From Ignavibacteriales bacterium (GTDB taxonomy: Bacteria > Bacteroidota > Ignavibacteria > UBA10030 > SZUA-254): a DNA stretch of 64,000 nt. Of this stretch, positions 1 to 8,745 are shown one piece after another. How positions within the stretch are numbered: the first letter of the stretch is position 1; the number at the start of each line of letters is the position of its first letter. The translations under genes and the position numbers were made by a program. The stretch covers positions 186,001 through 250,000 of the forward strand of contig JACRMQ010000006.1 of the NCBI GenBank assembly GCA_016214905.1, read 5' to 3'. The notes beneath the pieces are model-generated. The model did not search any database. It was not told the origin of the DNA and was given only the letters and a program-made list of their open reading frames with translations.

Positions 1-419
1 GTTAAACTTTCATCCAAATCATCGGCGTTGAATGCCATTACATAACGGTAGAGTGTATTTCCGCGCCATTGAATTTTTTCACCGATACCTGTTGCCGAAT
101 ATTTCAATATCCCGCGTTGTTTCAGGTACCAATCTTGCTCGCTTCCTAAAACTGTTCGAAGTTTCGGTAATTCGAGGAAGATAGGATACTCTTTCAGTTT
201 AATCCTATATCGTTCTTTTATCAGCTCAATATCGCCTTCCTGATAGAATAATTCATAGCTCGCGCTTTTGGCGTCAAACTTCCAGATGCGTCCGCCTTTT
301 AAATTTATTTCTTCGTTCTGAACGATTTCATGGATTACATGTTGAAGCAATTCTTCCTCGGTGGTGAATGGGCGGGAAGCGATTTTTTCAATTGTTCTGT
401 ATAATTTTCTCAGTTGCAT
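1..419 (-). CDS. N-terminal part of a possible signalling/phosphatase protein (truncated by window edge)
   Basis: Reading leftward from the ATG at 417-419 gives an open frame of about 139 residues that runs off the window, beginning MQLRKLYRTIEKIASR. It has no signal peptide or membrane segment and looks like a soluble alpha/beta domain with a run of Glu/Leu-rich helix at the start and a KYSATGIGEK stretch near residue 105. It resembles, from memory only, the N-terminal sensor part of SpoIIE-type phosphatases in this lineage. The catalytic part is outside the window, so that assignment is a guess. No strong Shine-Dalgarno sequence precedes the start. Confidence 0.5.
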   Translation of the reverse strand, partial: MQLRKLYRTIEKIASRPFTTEEELLQHVIHEIVQNEEINLKGGRIWKFDAKSASYELFYQEGDIELIKERYRIKLKEYPIFLELPKLRTVLGSEQDWYLKQRGILKYSATGIGEKIQWRGNTLYRYVMAFNADDLDESL

Positions 420-483
420 CGATTCATATTCTTATTTAAAAACAAATCAAATTTACCTTGAAAATAGGAGAAAAGCAACAAAG

Positions 484-1140
484 TCATTCGTGATATTTCA
501 TCTCACCCGCATAAACTTTGAAAGGAAGATGATCTTCTTTCCGCGGAATGGCGCAAGAGTAACGCGCGCTGTAAGCGCAGTATGGATTATATGCGCTGTT
601 GAAGTCTAAAGTGTAAAGATGATTGGGGTCGGTTTTTTCTTCTCCAACATCAATATACCTGCCAACCTGATATGTTTCTTTTCCGGTTGTTTCATCTGTA
701 AACCAAACCGAGAGGTAGTTTTTATATATCTTATATCTTGCTGTGTCTTTGGAAGTGAATTTATAAACGTTAATTCGATACTCTTTACCTGAATATAAAA
801 ACTTGAAGTAGCCGTATTTAGCATACTCACGCTCATCTCCTTTTGTTCCTAGAACGGTTACAACCTCGGTTAACGGATATCGGTTTAACTTAGAGGAAAA
901 GTAGCACTTCAGATTTGGTGGAAACCATTTGATTCCGGTAAAATGGATTGAAGAATCCTGGTTGAAAGGGGATGATGGTTCGCTTCTGAATGCGGAATCG
1001 ACTTCGGCTCTGTGATGAATAATCTCCTGAACAATTCGCGAACTGTCTTCGGTGCTAAAATTATGACTTGAATTTGAATTTTTGCCGCATCCCGACAATA
1101 TTCCCCAAACAACTATGAGAATAAAAAAAATATTTTTCAT
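484..1140 (-). CDS. DUF1684 family lipoprotein
   Basis: A 218-residue predicted lipoprotein. It starts with a hydrophobic signal and a lipobox (LSGC, Cys18), so the mature protein should be anchored to a membrane by its N-terminal Cys. The C-terminal half carries the DUF1684 signature: VGRYIDVGE, then LDFNSAYNPYCAYS and a Cys-Pro-like stretch SCAIP, ending KVYAGEMKY. The family has no established biochemical activity. Its start codon overlaps the stop of the upstream BNR-repeat gene by four bases (positions 1137-1140), so the two are probably translated together. Confidence 0.8.
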   Translation of the reverse strand: MKNIFFILIVVWGILSGCGKNSNSSHNFSTEDSSRIVQEIIHHRAEVDSAFRSEPSSPFNQDSSIHFTGIKWFPPNLKCYFSSKLNRYPLTEVVTVLGTKGDEREYAKYGYFKFLYSGKEYRINVYKFTSKDTARYKIYKNYLSVWFTDETTGKETYQVGRYIDVGEEKTDPNHLYTLDFNSAYNPYCAYSARYSCAIPRKEDHLPFKVYAGEMKYHE

Positions 1141-2096
1141 TTGTTCTTTCTCCCCTTGATCATAACTTGATTCCAGGTTTTACCTTCATCTATAGTCGAT
1201 AATAATGTGCCGTGATATCCAATTGCGAACGCGTTATTGGTTTTTGTCAGAACAATGTCGGTCAACGGGATTTCTGTTGTGCTATTTTGCTTTTCCCATA
1301 TCTTGCCGCCATTGGTGGTGTGAAGTACCAGACCATCTGATCCAACAATCCAACCGATATGGTTATTCGCAAATCGAACCTTATAGTTGAACTTATCTGT
1401 TTTAAAAACCAGCATTTTTTCCTCTTCATTTTGCTTGGACCAAGTTGCACCGCCATCAGTTGTATTTAAAATCGCGCCGTATCCACCACAAATCCACGCA
1501 TTCAAGGAATCCGTCATATATACAGATTTGAAAAAATTATTTAATTTATTCTGAGCGTTTTTCCATGTAATGCCGCCATCGGTAGTGTAAATAATTGTCC
1601 CCTTCGCTCCAACAGCGATGCCATCGGAACTGTTTGTGAACCAAATTGAAGTTAGTTCATTCAAAGTATTGCTGTATTGTTTATTCCATGTGGTACCGCC
1701 ATCGGTCGTGTGCAGTACATACCCTCTGGAGCCGGTTATCCATCCGAGCATCGGATTGATGAAATGAATTGAATTCAGGTCGCGTGTGAATTTACCACTT
1801 GTCTTATTCCATGTTGCACCGGAATTTGTACTCTTTAATATTGTTCCTTCTTTACCCACCACCCATCCGGTTTTTGAATCGCTGAAAGCGATACCGGAAA
1901 ATGGTTCTTTTATCTTACATACATTCCGTTCGATTTTCCATGTATCTCCCGCATCAATTGTTTTGGCAATGGTACCGTTATCACCGATCGCGATAAGAGT
2001 TTTATCGTCGAGCGCCACTAAACCGTAATAAGATATTTGATCAGGGGTCGATTGTTGGAATAGCAGCGGAATTAATATTAAAATCAGGTTAAACAT
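1137..2096 (-). CDS. YCF48/BNR-repeat exported protein
   Basis: A 319-residue protein with a short N-terminal hydrophobic signal (MFNLILILIPLLFQQS). The rest is a series of repeats of about 45 residues, each ending in a T-D-G-G-x-T-W type Asp-box (for example TDGGTTW, TDGGITW, TDGGATW). This is the pattern of YCF48-like/photosystem II stability factor beta-propellers, which in non-photosynthetic bacteria are exported proteins of mostly unknown role. It is upstream of, and overlaps by four bases, the DUF1684 lipoprotein gene. Function beyond a propeller scaffold cannot be read from sequence. Confidence 0.8.
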   Translation of the reverse strand: MFNLILILIPLLFQQSTPDQISYYGLVALDDKTLIAIGDNGTIAKTIDAGDTWKIERNVCKIKEPFSGIAFSDSKTGWVVGKEGTILKSTNSGATWNKTSGKFTRDLNSIHFINPMLGWITGSRGYVLHTTDGGTTWNKQYSNTLNELTSIWFTNSSDGIAVGAKGTIIYTTDGGITWKNAQNKLNNFFKSVYMTDSLNAWICGGYGAILNTTDGGATWSKQNEEEKMLVFKTDKFNYKVRFANNHIGWIVGSDGLVLHTTNGGKIWEKQNSTTEIPLTDIVLTKTNNAFAIGYHGTLLSTIDEGKTWNQVMIKGRKNK

Positions 2097-2181
2097 GAAT
2101 GTTATCCTTCAATTTAAAAAAATAATATTGAGTGAGAGTTTTCTTCGGAGTTGAGTTAGGTACTGTATCTCCATTTTGAAT

Positions 2182-4368
2182 TTATTTCACACCCATCTCT
2201 TTCAGCAGATGCTCAGCACCGGCGAATTTATCCGTTATCCAGAGAACATATCTGATGTCGACCGCAATCGATCGACTGTAGTCTTCACTCCAGGCATAAT
2301 CGTTGATTGTTGCTTCAAATGCACGGTCGAAATTCACGCCGACTATTTCACCTTTGGCATTCAACAGCGGACTTCCCGAGTTTCCGCCGGTTGTGTCAAG
2401 GTTGTATAGCAATGCAACAGGCACATCTTTCTTTTTCTTGTGTATATAGCGACCGAAATTTTTTGCTTTGTACATTTCAATCAATTTATCAGGAGTGTTG
2501 TATGGATCTGCACCGGTTGTTTTTTCGATTATACCTTTCACGGTTGTGATTGGAGATGAATAAAGCGCATCTGCCGGCGAATATCCCTCAATTTTTCCGA
2601 ATGTCAAACGCAAAGTGCTATTGGCATCAGGGATAAAGTTTTTCTTTTGGAATATTTCTTTTACTTCAACAAACAGAGCGGAATATTTTGAAAGTGCGCC
2701 TTCACGTCGTTGCCTGATTTCGCGTAATTGCTTTACCGCGGGATATAAAGATTTTGCCAGTTCAAGAAAAGGATCACGGAGTTGTTCTACTTCTTCAGGC
2801 GTATTCGTAAACGCATTAAGAATGAAATTCTCATTTTTTAATTTTGTTGAAGTATAAATATCGCTGATATATTTATCTATTGCAGTTTCCATGTCGGTTG
2901 AATCGATCAAACTATCAATTGCCGGTATCCTTATATTATTCGGTAATCGTGCTGCCCGCATGAGCATTTCTTTGAAAAATATTTTATCCACCGGCTCATG
3001 ATAATTCTTCAAAGATGAAATAATCGATTCTTTAGTTCGGGCAAAATTTCTATCCATGTATGCAGATTCTCTTTCGAGGTCCGGTTTCTTTAATTCCCTA
3101 ACAGCTTCATAAATTGAAAATGCGGAAGAAAGCAACGAAGAGCTTTGCCTCAGATAATCAAAAGTCATTTCATACTTTGATTGCTCACGCATCTCATTAT
3201 AAAGCAAAGCAATTTCCTGAAGCACGTTACCATATTGCTTCTTCAGTTTTGGATCTGAATCGATAAATTGTTGAAGGGCTCTTTCCTCATTTGCTTTATT
3301 CGCAACAATCGAAAGCCGTTTCATTCCCTGAAGCTTGCCGCGGTAGTTTTTCATCGTGTTCGCTAAGCTTTTAATCCTTGAATCGAGTTTAAGCGAAACT
3401 GTGCGATCATTTTTGCCGGCATTTTCAAGAGTTTCTATTTGCCATTCATAAAGATCGGCAACGTACGGCATCCGAATATCTTCCTCATATCCTAAATAAT
3501 AAGATGTCCGATGTCGGAAAGTTCTTCCCGGATATCCGAGAATGAAAACGGGATCGTTCTCATCAACTCCGTTCGGATTGATTTTTAGAAATTTTTTCGG
3601 TTTATATGGAATGTTATCCGAAGAATAACCGGAGGGAGAACCATCAGGCGCAACGTAAGCACGGATAAATGAAAAATCTCCGGTATGACGGGGCCAAACC
3701 CAGTTATCGTTCTCGCCGCCGAATTCACCGATTGAACGTGGAGGAACATATACTAATCTGACATCTTTTAAAAAAGTGTAAATAAAAAGTATGTATGATT
3801 TACCGGTAAACATTTCTGAAACTTCGGCCCGTTTGCCCGGATTTTGTTTTTCTATTTCAGTAACGATTTCTTTAATTTTCTTGTCGATTGTTTTAGTACG
3901 CGCAGTCAAATCCATCGTATCTGTTAATGTACTTAGAATTTCTTTTGAAACATCTTTATAAGAATCGACTATCCGTACTGTTAAACCTTTAGCCGATATT
4001 TCTTCGGTCCGGGTTTGTGCCAGAAAACCGTTTGTAACATAATCGTTCTCTGTTGTGCTGGCAGCCTGGACGGCGCCGAATGCGCAATGGTGATTCGTTA
4101 GTATCAATCCATCGTTCGATATGAACGAACCTGTGCAACCTCCGATATTGACTATCGCATCTATCAATCCTATTCCCCCCGGATTGTAAATATCTTTTGG
4201 TGAAACTTTTAATCCTTTCGATTTGAGATTCAATCTGTGAATCTCGCTTAGAGGATACATTCCCTCGTCGGCTATTAAGAGGTTAAATGTGGATGAGAGG
4301 ATGAAAAGTAATCCAATGTAGAGTATGGAATATGGGAGTAGTGGGATGATGGATCGATGAATTTTCAT
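2182..4368 (-). CDS. S46 family dipeptidyl-peptidase, probably DPP11-type (acidic P1)
   Basis: A 728-residue exported serine exopeptidase of family S46 (DPP7/DPP11/DAP BII). An N-terminal hydrophobic segment (about residues 8-33) precedes the chymotrypsin-like double-beta-barrel halves. His94 lies in LTNHHC, Asp221 in ENDNWVWPRHTGDF and Ser664 in GGNSGSP; these are the expected catalytic triad. The helical insert between them is present. Eighteen residues after the catalytic Ser is Arg682 (NFDRAFE). In this family that position is Arg in Asp/Glu-specific DPP11 and Gly in DPP7, so an acidic P1 preference is inferred. It would release dipeptides from peptides in the periplasm or at the surface. 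Confidence 0.92.
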   Translation of the reverse strand: MKIHRSIIPLLPYSILYIGLLFILSSTFNLLIADEGMYPLSEIHRLNLKSKGLKVSPKDIYNPGGIGLIDAIVNIGGCTGSFISNDGLILTNHHCAFGAVQAASTTENDYVTNGFLAQTRTEEISAKGLTVRIVDSYKDVSKEILSTLTDTMDLTARTKTIDKKIKEIVTEIEKQNPGKRAEVSEMFTGKSYILFIYTFLKDVRLVYVPPRSIGEFGGENDNWVWPRHTGDFSFIRAYVAPDGSPSGYSSDNIPYKPKKFLKINPNGVDENDPVFILGYPGRTFRHRTSYYLGYEEDIRMPYVADLYEWQIETLENAGKNDRTVSLKLDSRIKSLANTMKNYRGKLQGMKRLSIVANKANEERALQQFIDSDPKLKKQYGNVLQEIALLYNEMREQSKYEMTFDYLRQSSSLLSSAFSIYEAVRELKKPDLERESAYMDRNFARTKESIISSLKNYHEPVDKIFFKEMLMRAARLPNNIRIPAIDSLIDSTDMETAIDKYISDIYTSTKLKNENFILNAFTNTPEEVEQLRDPFLELAKSLYPAVKQLREIRQRREGALSKYSALFVEVKEIFQKKNFIPDANSTLRLTFGKIEGYSPADALYSSPITTVKGIIEKTTGADPYNTPDKLIEMYKAKNFGRYIHKKKKDVPVALLYNLDTTGGNSGSPLLNAKGEIVGVNFDRAFEATINDYAWSEDYSRSIAVDIRYVLWITDKFAGAEHLLKEMGVK

Positions 4369-4634
4369 AGCAATTCCGACTAATTGAAAATGATGGTTAA
4401 AATTGTTCTAATCTTCTTACCTTTAAAGGTTTTCCAAATCTATTCTATTAATATAATAAATTATTTTCGCATCTTCATTGATAATAATGGATTCAACGCT
4501 GAATAATGGAGGATGATTTTAAATATCAACTTGGATAAGATGAAATATGAATGAATTGTAATTTAGATAAAAGATTGTTAATTTGTGACACGATAGTAAT
4601 CAAATTTTAGTTCGTAACTGTTGACGGGGAAACT

Positions 4635-5630
4635 ATGATCAACATATTCCATTACTTAAACAACACGATAAAAAAAATATCGATTAAAGAATTCAACCAG
4701 TATCTTCAACAACCGGAGGGATCTGTTTGGGTTGATATGGAAGATCCGCAGGAAGCTGAAGAGGAAACGCTGTTAATATCGCTTCTCGATTATCATCCGC
4801 TTGCCATTGAAGATTGTCAGAATGGGAAGGAAGATGAGGGACATCTTCCGAAAGTTGAAGATTTCGATGATTATCTTTTTATTATTTTCAATCCTGTCGA
4901 GTCTGTGCTGGTTGAAGATGATGGCAGAAAGCGTATGGAAATCAAAACCTCTCAGGTCAGCGCATTTCTCTCCAAGAAATTATTGGTAACGCATCATTAT
5001 AAACCTCAACGTTCCATAAATTATGCAATGCAAATGGTATCGAAGAATCCCATGACTTTGGGGAAAGGTCCTGATTTTCTTTTCCATTTAATAATAGATG
5101 AGATCGTGGATAGTTATACGCCGATTCTTGATACACTTGATACAACAATCGATACAATGGAAGACGAGGTGTTTCATGCACCAACGCAACAATCGATGGT
5201 TGAAATTCTCAACATGAAAAAAAATATAATGACCGTACGGCGGGTTGCGGTTTATCAGCGTGAAATGTTGAATCGATTATCGCGCGGCGAATTTTCATTG
5301 ATAACTGAGGAGGAAACAATTTATTATCGTAACGTCTACGATCATTTGGTTCGCATGAGCGATCTCGCAGATTCGTACCGGGATATGGTAGCGGGATTAC
5401 TCGATGCTTATCTTTCTGTAACTTCCAATCGACTAAATCAAGTGATGAAGGTTTTAACCATCATCTCTACAATATTTCTACCGTTAAGTTTTATTACCGG
5501 TTTTTTCGGAATGAATTTCCGCGTCATCCCTTTAGCTGAAATGGAATGGGGGATAGGGATTGCCACATTGTTTATGGCTGCTGTGGCCGGATTTATGCTG
5601 TGGGTGTTTAAGAAGAATAAGTGGCTGTAA
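4635..5630 (+). CDS. corA: CorA family magnesium/divalent cation transporter
   Basis: A 331-residue CorA-type channel. The N-terminal cytoplasmic domain is rich in acidic residues, a long helix follows (about residues 170-265), and two C-terminal membrane helices are seen at about 270-290 and 302-325. The family's Gly-Met-Asn selectivity motif is present at residues 292-294 (FFGMNF) at the end of the first membrane helix. A GGGGA stretch lies just upstream of the ATG. It is divergent from the S46 peptidase gene and convergent with the Smr-like gene. Mg2+ or Co2+ uptake is the family role. Confidence 0.93.
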   Translation: MINIFHYLNNTIKKISIKEFNQYLQQPEGSVWVDMEDPQEAEEETLLISLLDYHPLAIEDCQNGKEDEGHLPKVEDFDDYLFIIFNPVESVLVEDDGRKRMEIKTSQVSAFLSKKLLVTHHYKPQRSINYAMQMVSKNPMTLGKGPDFLFHLIIDEIVDSYTPILDTLDTTIDTMEDEVFHAPTQQSMVEILNMKKNIMTVRRVAVYQREMLNRLSRGEFSLITEEETIYYRNVYDHLVRMSDLADSYRDMVAGLLDAYLSVTSNRLNQVMKVLTIISTIFLPLSFITGFFGMNFRVIPLAEMEWGIGIATLFMAAVAGFMLWVFKKNKWL

Positions 5631-5689
5631 AAATGAGTTGTGAATTGTGAGTTGTGAGTTCAGAGATAATTAATCATTTGATGTAAAAC

Positions 5690-6016
5690 TTATTTTACCC
5701 AGAGAATTGTAATTCCTTCATTGGAAGATTCTAAATCTATATCTGAAAATTGACCAACCTCTTTACGCAGTTCTTGAGTTTGCTCATCAAAAACTGAATA
5801 ATCCTCCCCATAAATAATTCCTCGTAATCGCCGACGATTGCTGTAAGCCCAATTGCGAACAGTCTGTTTGGTCTTTCCGTTTTGTCCATGGATAATCTTA
5901 ATAACATGAAGAGTAGAAGATTTGCGGACTTGCGATAGCGTTTCTTCAAGTTGGTGCTCAACCTGTTCAGGTTTTCGTGAAGGATGAGCGACATCGATTG
6001 TTAAAATCACGTTCAT
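5690..6016 (-). CDS. Smr-domain-like small protein
   Basis: A 108-residue protein. The central part (LHVIKIIHGQNGKTKQ followed by a basic VRNWAYSNRRRLRG) follows the core of the MutS2 C-terminal Smr domain: a leading helix with acidic residues (VEHQLEETLSQV), a strand ending in an IxHGxG-type loop, then a short helix with Trp. Smr domains are nicking endonucleases or nucleic-acid-binding modules. The loop here reads HGQNGK rather than HGKGTG, so activity is uncertain. It is a stand-alone gene, convergent with corA. Confidence 0.55.
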   Translation of the reverse strand: MNVILTIDVAHPSRKPEQVEHQLEETLSQVRKSSTLHVIKIIHGQNGKTKQTVRNWAYSNRRRLRGIIYGEDYSVFDEQTQELRKEVGQFSDIDLESSNEGITILWVK

Positions 6017-6323
6017 TTGCCGTGTGATATCATTATTAATCTAATAAGGTATTTTGCTGAAAACGGATTAATTTGGATGAAATATACTCCATTAGTCATG
6101 ATAAATCAAATGTTCCGATTATCGAATATTTTTAATAAGCGACTAAATTTCATAATTATGGAAAATAACTTTAATTTTCTTCCAACTTTTGTTTGTTTAA
6201 TCAGTCTTATATTAAATGAGTCTTAGATTAAGTGACGATATTCGTTTCACACAAATGAATGTTTAATTAAAGCGGCAAAATCGGTATTTTGTATATTATT
6301 AAAATTACCATGGACCTAAATAG
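6017..6323. other. Intergenic region between Smr-like gene and sigma-factor gene
   Basis: About 307 bases of AT-rich DNA that should hold the divergent promoters of the Smr-like gene (leftward) and the sigma-factor operon (rightward). I see no convincing inverted repeat, no RNA gene and no coding signal. A small open frame here has poor composition and no ribosome binding site, so I do not call it. Confidence 0.5.
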
Positions 6324-6869
6324 ATGATGATTTCGGATGCCATACTTGTGAAATCATTCTGCGATGGGAATGATCTTGCATTCGTGAATTTGTATAACCG
6401 CTACAAACATCCCATTTATGTTTTTTGTTTTAAAATGTTGGACGACGGCAATGCCGCTGAAGATTTAGTCCAAAATATCTTTTTTAAGCTTTATGCGAGA
6501 AAGAATCAGATCAACCAGCCGGAGAGGTTGAAACAGTGGTTGTATGCTGTCGCACGCAATGAATGTCTGTCTTACATTGAAAAATTTAAAAGAACATCCC
6601 CGTTTGATCCTGAGAACGAAATTGATTCCGGCATATCCTTGCATGGTCAGTACGATAGTGAGGAAGAAGTAGGTCTACTTTCAAAAGCTATTGAGCAACT
6701 CACGCAGGAATATAAAGAGGTACTTCTGTTAAGATTGTATAATGATTTATCATATAAAGAGATTGCGGAGATACTCGATTTAAAGGAAACCGTTGTGAAG
6801 TCACGTTTGTTCGAAGCGAGGAAAAAGTTGTATAAAATATTGAAACCGATTTTTGAAGAAAGAGTATAA
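6324..6869 (+). CDS. ECF-type RNA polymerase sigma factor
   Basis: A 181-residue sigma-70 family factor of the extracytoplasmic function type. Region 2 spans about residues 12-80 (DLAFVNLYNRYKHPIYVF, then AEDLVQNIFFKLY). Region 4 spans about 115-175 with the helix-turn-helix core YKEVLLLRLYNDLSYKEIAE followed by LKETVVKSRLFEARKKL. Regions 1 and 3 are absent, as usual for ECF factors. The next gene, an anti-sigma factor, starts two bases after its stop, so the pair is an operon. The signal sensed cannot be read from sequence. Confidence 0.93.
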   Translation: MMISDAILVKSFCDGNDLAFVNLYNRYKHPIYVFCFKMLDDGNAAEDLVQNIFFKLYARKNQINQPERLKQWLYAVARNECLSYIEKFKRTSPFDPENEIDSGISLHGQYDSEEEVGLLSKAIEQLTQEYKEVLLLRLYNDLSYKEIAEILDLKETVVKSRLFEARKKLYKILKPIFEERV

Positions 6870-6871
6870 AA

Positions 6872-7384
6872 ATGGAATGTGATCGTTATCGAGAACTAGC
6901 AAATTTATTTTTAGACGGCTCACTTGATACCCATATACAGATAGAATTGTTCAAGCACATTACCGGTTGCAGTGAATGCCAGTCATACATAGATATAATG
7001 ACAAAAATGAATACAATCAAGGAACGCGAGGAAATAAAGTATCCTTCGGCTATCGATGATAAATTATTTCAGAGATTAGCGGAACATCGAGTACAGTCAT
7101 CGAAAAGAAAATTATCAGAGTCAGGCTTGTTCAATTTCTTTAAAAAGAAAGTTGTACTCTCGTTGCCACTTGCTGCGGCAATAATTATTATTGCAATTTT
7201 GGGTGGAATATATTTCGGTACTTCACTTAATAAATCCACAAATGAAAATATGGTTCTCACTCTTCAGCAACGGCAAGCAGTTCAACCATCAACGGTTATC
7301 TTTTTTTATGAATTACCCCCGGTTGAAGTTATCGGGAAACCTGTTTTAAAGAATGCAAGATACAATCCAAATTATCAACAATAA
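6872..7384 (+). CDS. Zinc-finger anti-sigma factor, single-pass membrane protein
   Basis: A 170-residue protein with an N-terminal zf-HC2-type anti-sigma zinc-binding motif, His29-x3-Cys33-x2-Cys36 (HITGCSEC), with Cys3 as a possible fourth ligand. One membrane helix follows at about 92-114 (LPLAAAIIIIAILGGIY), then a periplasmic tail of about 55 residues with a Pro-rich end. It should hold the sigma factor encoded just upstream at the inner membrane. Gene order and two-base spacing support this. Confidence 0.88.
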   Translation: MECDRYRELANLFLDGSLDTHIQIELFKHITGCSECQSYIDIMTKMNTIKEREEIKYPSAIDDKLFQRLAEHRVQSSKRKLSESGLFNFFKKKVVLSLPLAAAIIIIAILGGIYFGTSLNKSTNENMVLTLQQRQAVQPSTVIFFYELPPVEVIGKPVLKNARYNPNYQQ

Positions 7385-7408
7385 TCAGATGAAAGGAATA
7401 GGTTAATC

Positions 7409-7798
7409 ATGTTTAGAATAGCTTTTTTATTAATTTTGTTCGCATCAATAGCGAATGCGGATATATTAAATAGTTTGCAGAAAGCAGACGATAAAATGCA
7501 AGGAACTGAACCGGCACCGGTTGTAATTAAACGCGTCAATCCTGATTATCCGGACAGTGCCAGAATATCCGGAATAGAGGGTATGGTTTATCTTCAGGTC
7601 TTTATAGGTGAAAAAGGATTCGTGAAAGAGGTTAAAGTTCAGAAGAATGATAGCGGTTCAGAATTGCTTGAAATTGCCGCGATGAAAGCTGCGCTAGACT
7701 GGCAATTCGAGCCGGTTATTAAGGATGGCAAAGCTGTTGGGGTTTATGTAACTCTCCCATTCAATTTTAAACTCTCTAAGGAAGGGAAGAAAAAATAG
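7409..7798 (+). CDS. TonB C-terminal domain protein (energy transducer-like)
   Basis: A 129-residue protein with an N-terminal signal or anchor (MFRIAFLLILFASIANA) and a TonB C-terminal domain from about residue 35 to 125: the P-x-YPdSAR core (NPDYPDSARISGIEG), a V-x-L-x-V-F strand, the Ala-rich helix (LLEIAAMKAALDWQFEP) and the closing VTLPFNFKL. It lacks the long Pro-rich spacer of classical TonB, so it may act in the periplasm without spanning it or serve another envelope role. It is 24 bases after the anti-sigma gene and probably in the same operon; a clear terminator follows. Confidence 0.82.
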   Translation: MFRIAFLLILFASIANADILNSLQKADDKMQGTEPAPVVIKRVNPDYPDSARISGIEGMVYLQVFIGEKGFVKEVKVQKNDSGSELLEIAAMKAALDWQFEPVIKDGKAVGVYVTLPFNFKLSKEGKKK

Positions 7799-7831
7799 CA
7801 GGTTAGCTTAAATAGGGAACTATCGAAAAAT

Positions 7832-7880
7832 GGGGTAGGCATCTGCTAAGAAATTATCAGGTGCTTACCCCTTTTTATTT
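7832..7880 (+). terminator. Rho-independent terminator of the sigma/anti-sigma/TonB operon
   Basis: A 14-base arm (7832-7845, GGGGTAGGCATCTG) pairs with 7858-7871 allowing two G-U pairs, and is followed by five T. It lies 33 bases after the TonB-like stop and between convergent genes, so it may serve both sides. Confidence 0.75.
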
Positions 7881-7933
7881 CGTAATGGAGAAACTGCAAT
7901 TGAAAATAATTATCTGATTGGATGAGAGTAAGA

Positions 7934-8692
7934 TTAAAAATAATTTTGATATAATAACTTGAGTGTAGTCAGAATAACAATTGTAATGAATACCGGCCGG
8001 ATTAATTTTGCACCTTTCCTGATTACTAAATGTGCACCGATGATAGATCCAATAATTTGTCCCGCGCCCATAACAAATGATATTAGGAACCAGACATTAC
8101 CACCTATGAGGAACATAATGACCGATACGATATTGCTCGTAAAATTCATCAGCTTCGTGAAACCGGTTGCTTTCCTCAAATTAAATCCGAGCAGAATGAC
8201 AAAAGCAAAAGCCCAGAACGATCCCACTCCCGGGCCAAAGAATCCGTCATAAAATCCGAAAATCAATCCGAAGAAAAAGAAGAAACTATTCTTGGGAAGT
8301 TTTGCCTCACCATCTTTATCGCTGAACTTCGGCGTTACAAAAGTATATATTGCAATCACCAGCAACAACCATGGAATGAGATGTCCGAGGATATCTGATG
8401 CGATTTGCTGCACGAGCCACGCACCCAGAACCGTTCCGATTGCAGTAAAAATAACTCCAATCAATCCATCGCGGATGCTGACGATATTATGTTTCCGATA
8501 ATACATCGTTGAAGTGAAACTGCCGAAACTCGATTGGAATTTATTCGTTCCAAGCGCGGCATGGGGTGGAAGTCCGATACCCAGCAAGACGGGAAGTGTC
8601 AGTAAGCCACCACCGCCTGCGATGGAGTCAACTAATCCGGCGGTGAGACCGGTAGCAAATAAAAGTGGTAAAAACCAAATAGATTCAAGCAT
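7934..8692 (-). CDS. TauE/SafE (TSUP) family membrane permease
   Basis: A 252-residue integral membrane protein with about eight hydrophobic helices. The N-terminal signature TAGLVDSIAGGGGLLTLP and the repeat-related FGFYDGFFGPGVGSFWAF in the second half are hallmarks of the sulfite exporter TauE/SafE family. Members export or import sulfur oxyanions or small organic anions; the substrate here is unknown. It appears to be a single gene, 53 bases from the M49-like gene read in the same direction. Confidence 0.9.
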   Translation of the reverse strand: MLESIWFLPLLFATGLTAGLVDSIAGGGGLLTLPVLLGIGLPPHAALGTNKFQSSFGSFTSTMYYRKHNIVSIRDGLIGVIFTAIGTVLGAWLVQQIASDILGHLIPWLLLVIAIYTFVTPKFSDKDGEAKLPKNSFFFFFGLIFGFYDGFFGPGVGSFWAFAFVILLGFNLRKATGFTKLMNFTSNIVSVIMFLIGGNVWFLISFVMGAGQIIGSIIGAHLVIRKGAKLIRPVFITIVILTTLKLLYQNYF

Positions 8693-8745
8693 TAGAGTTT
8701 ATGATAAAAATTGCCACGACAATTCATGTCGGCGTTTTAACCCAT

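Noticed and set aside
7069-7260. Small frames opposite or inside clear genes
   Set aside because: They overlap well-supported coding sequence on the other strand or in another frame and show no family signature; the same holds for many such frames across the window.
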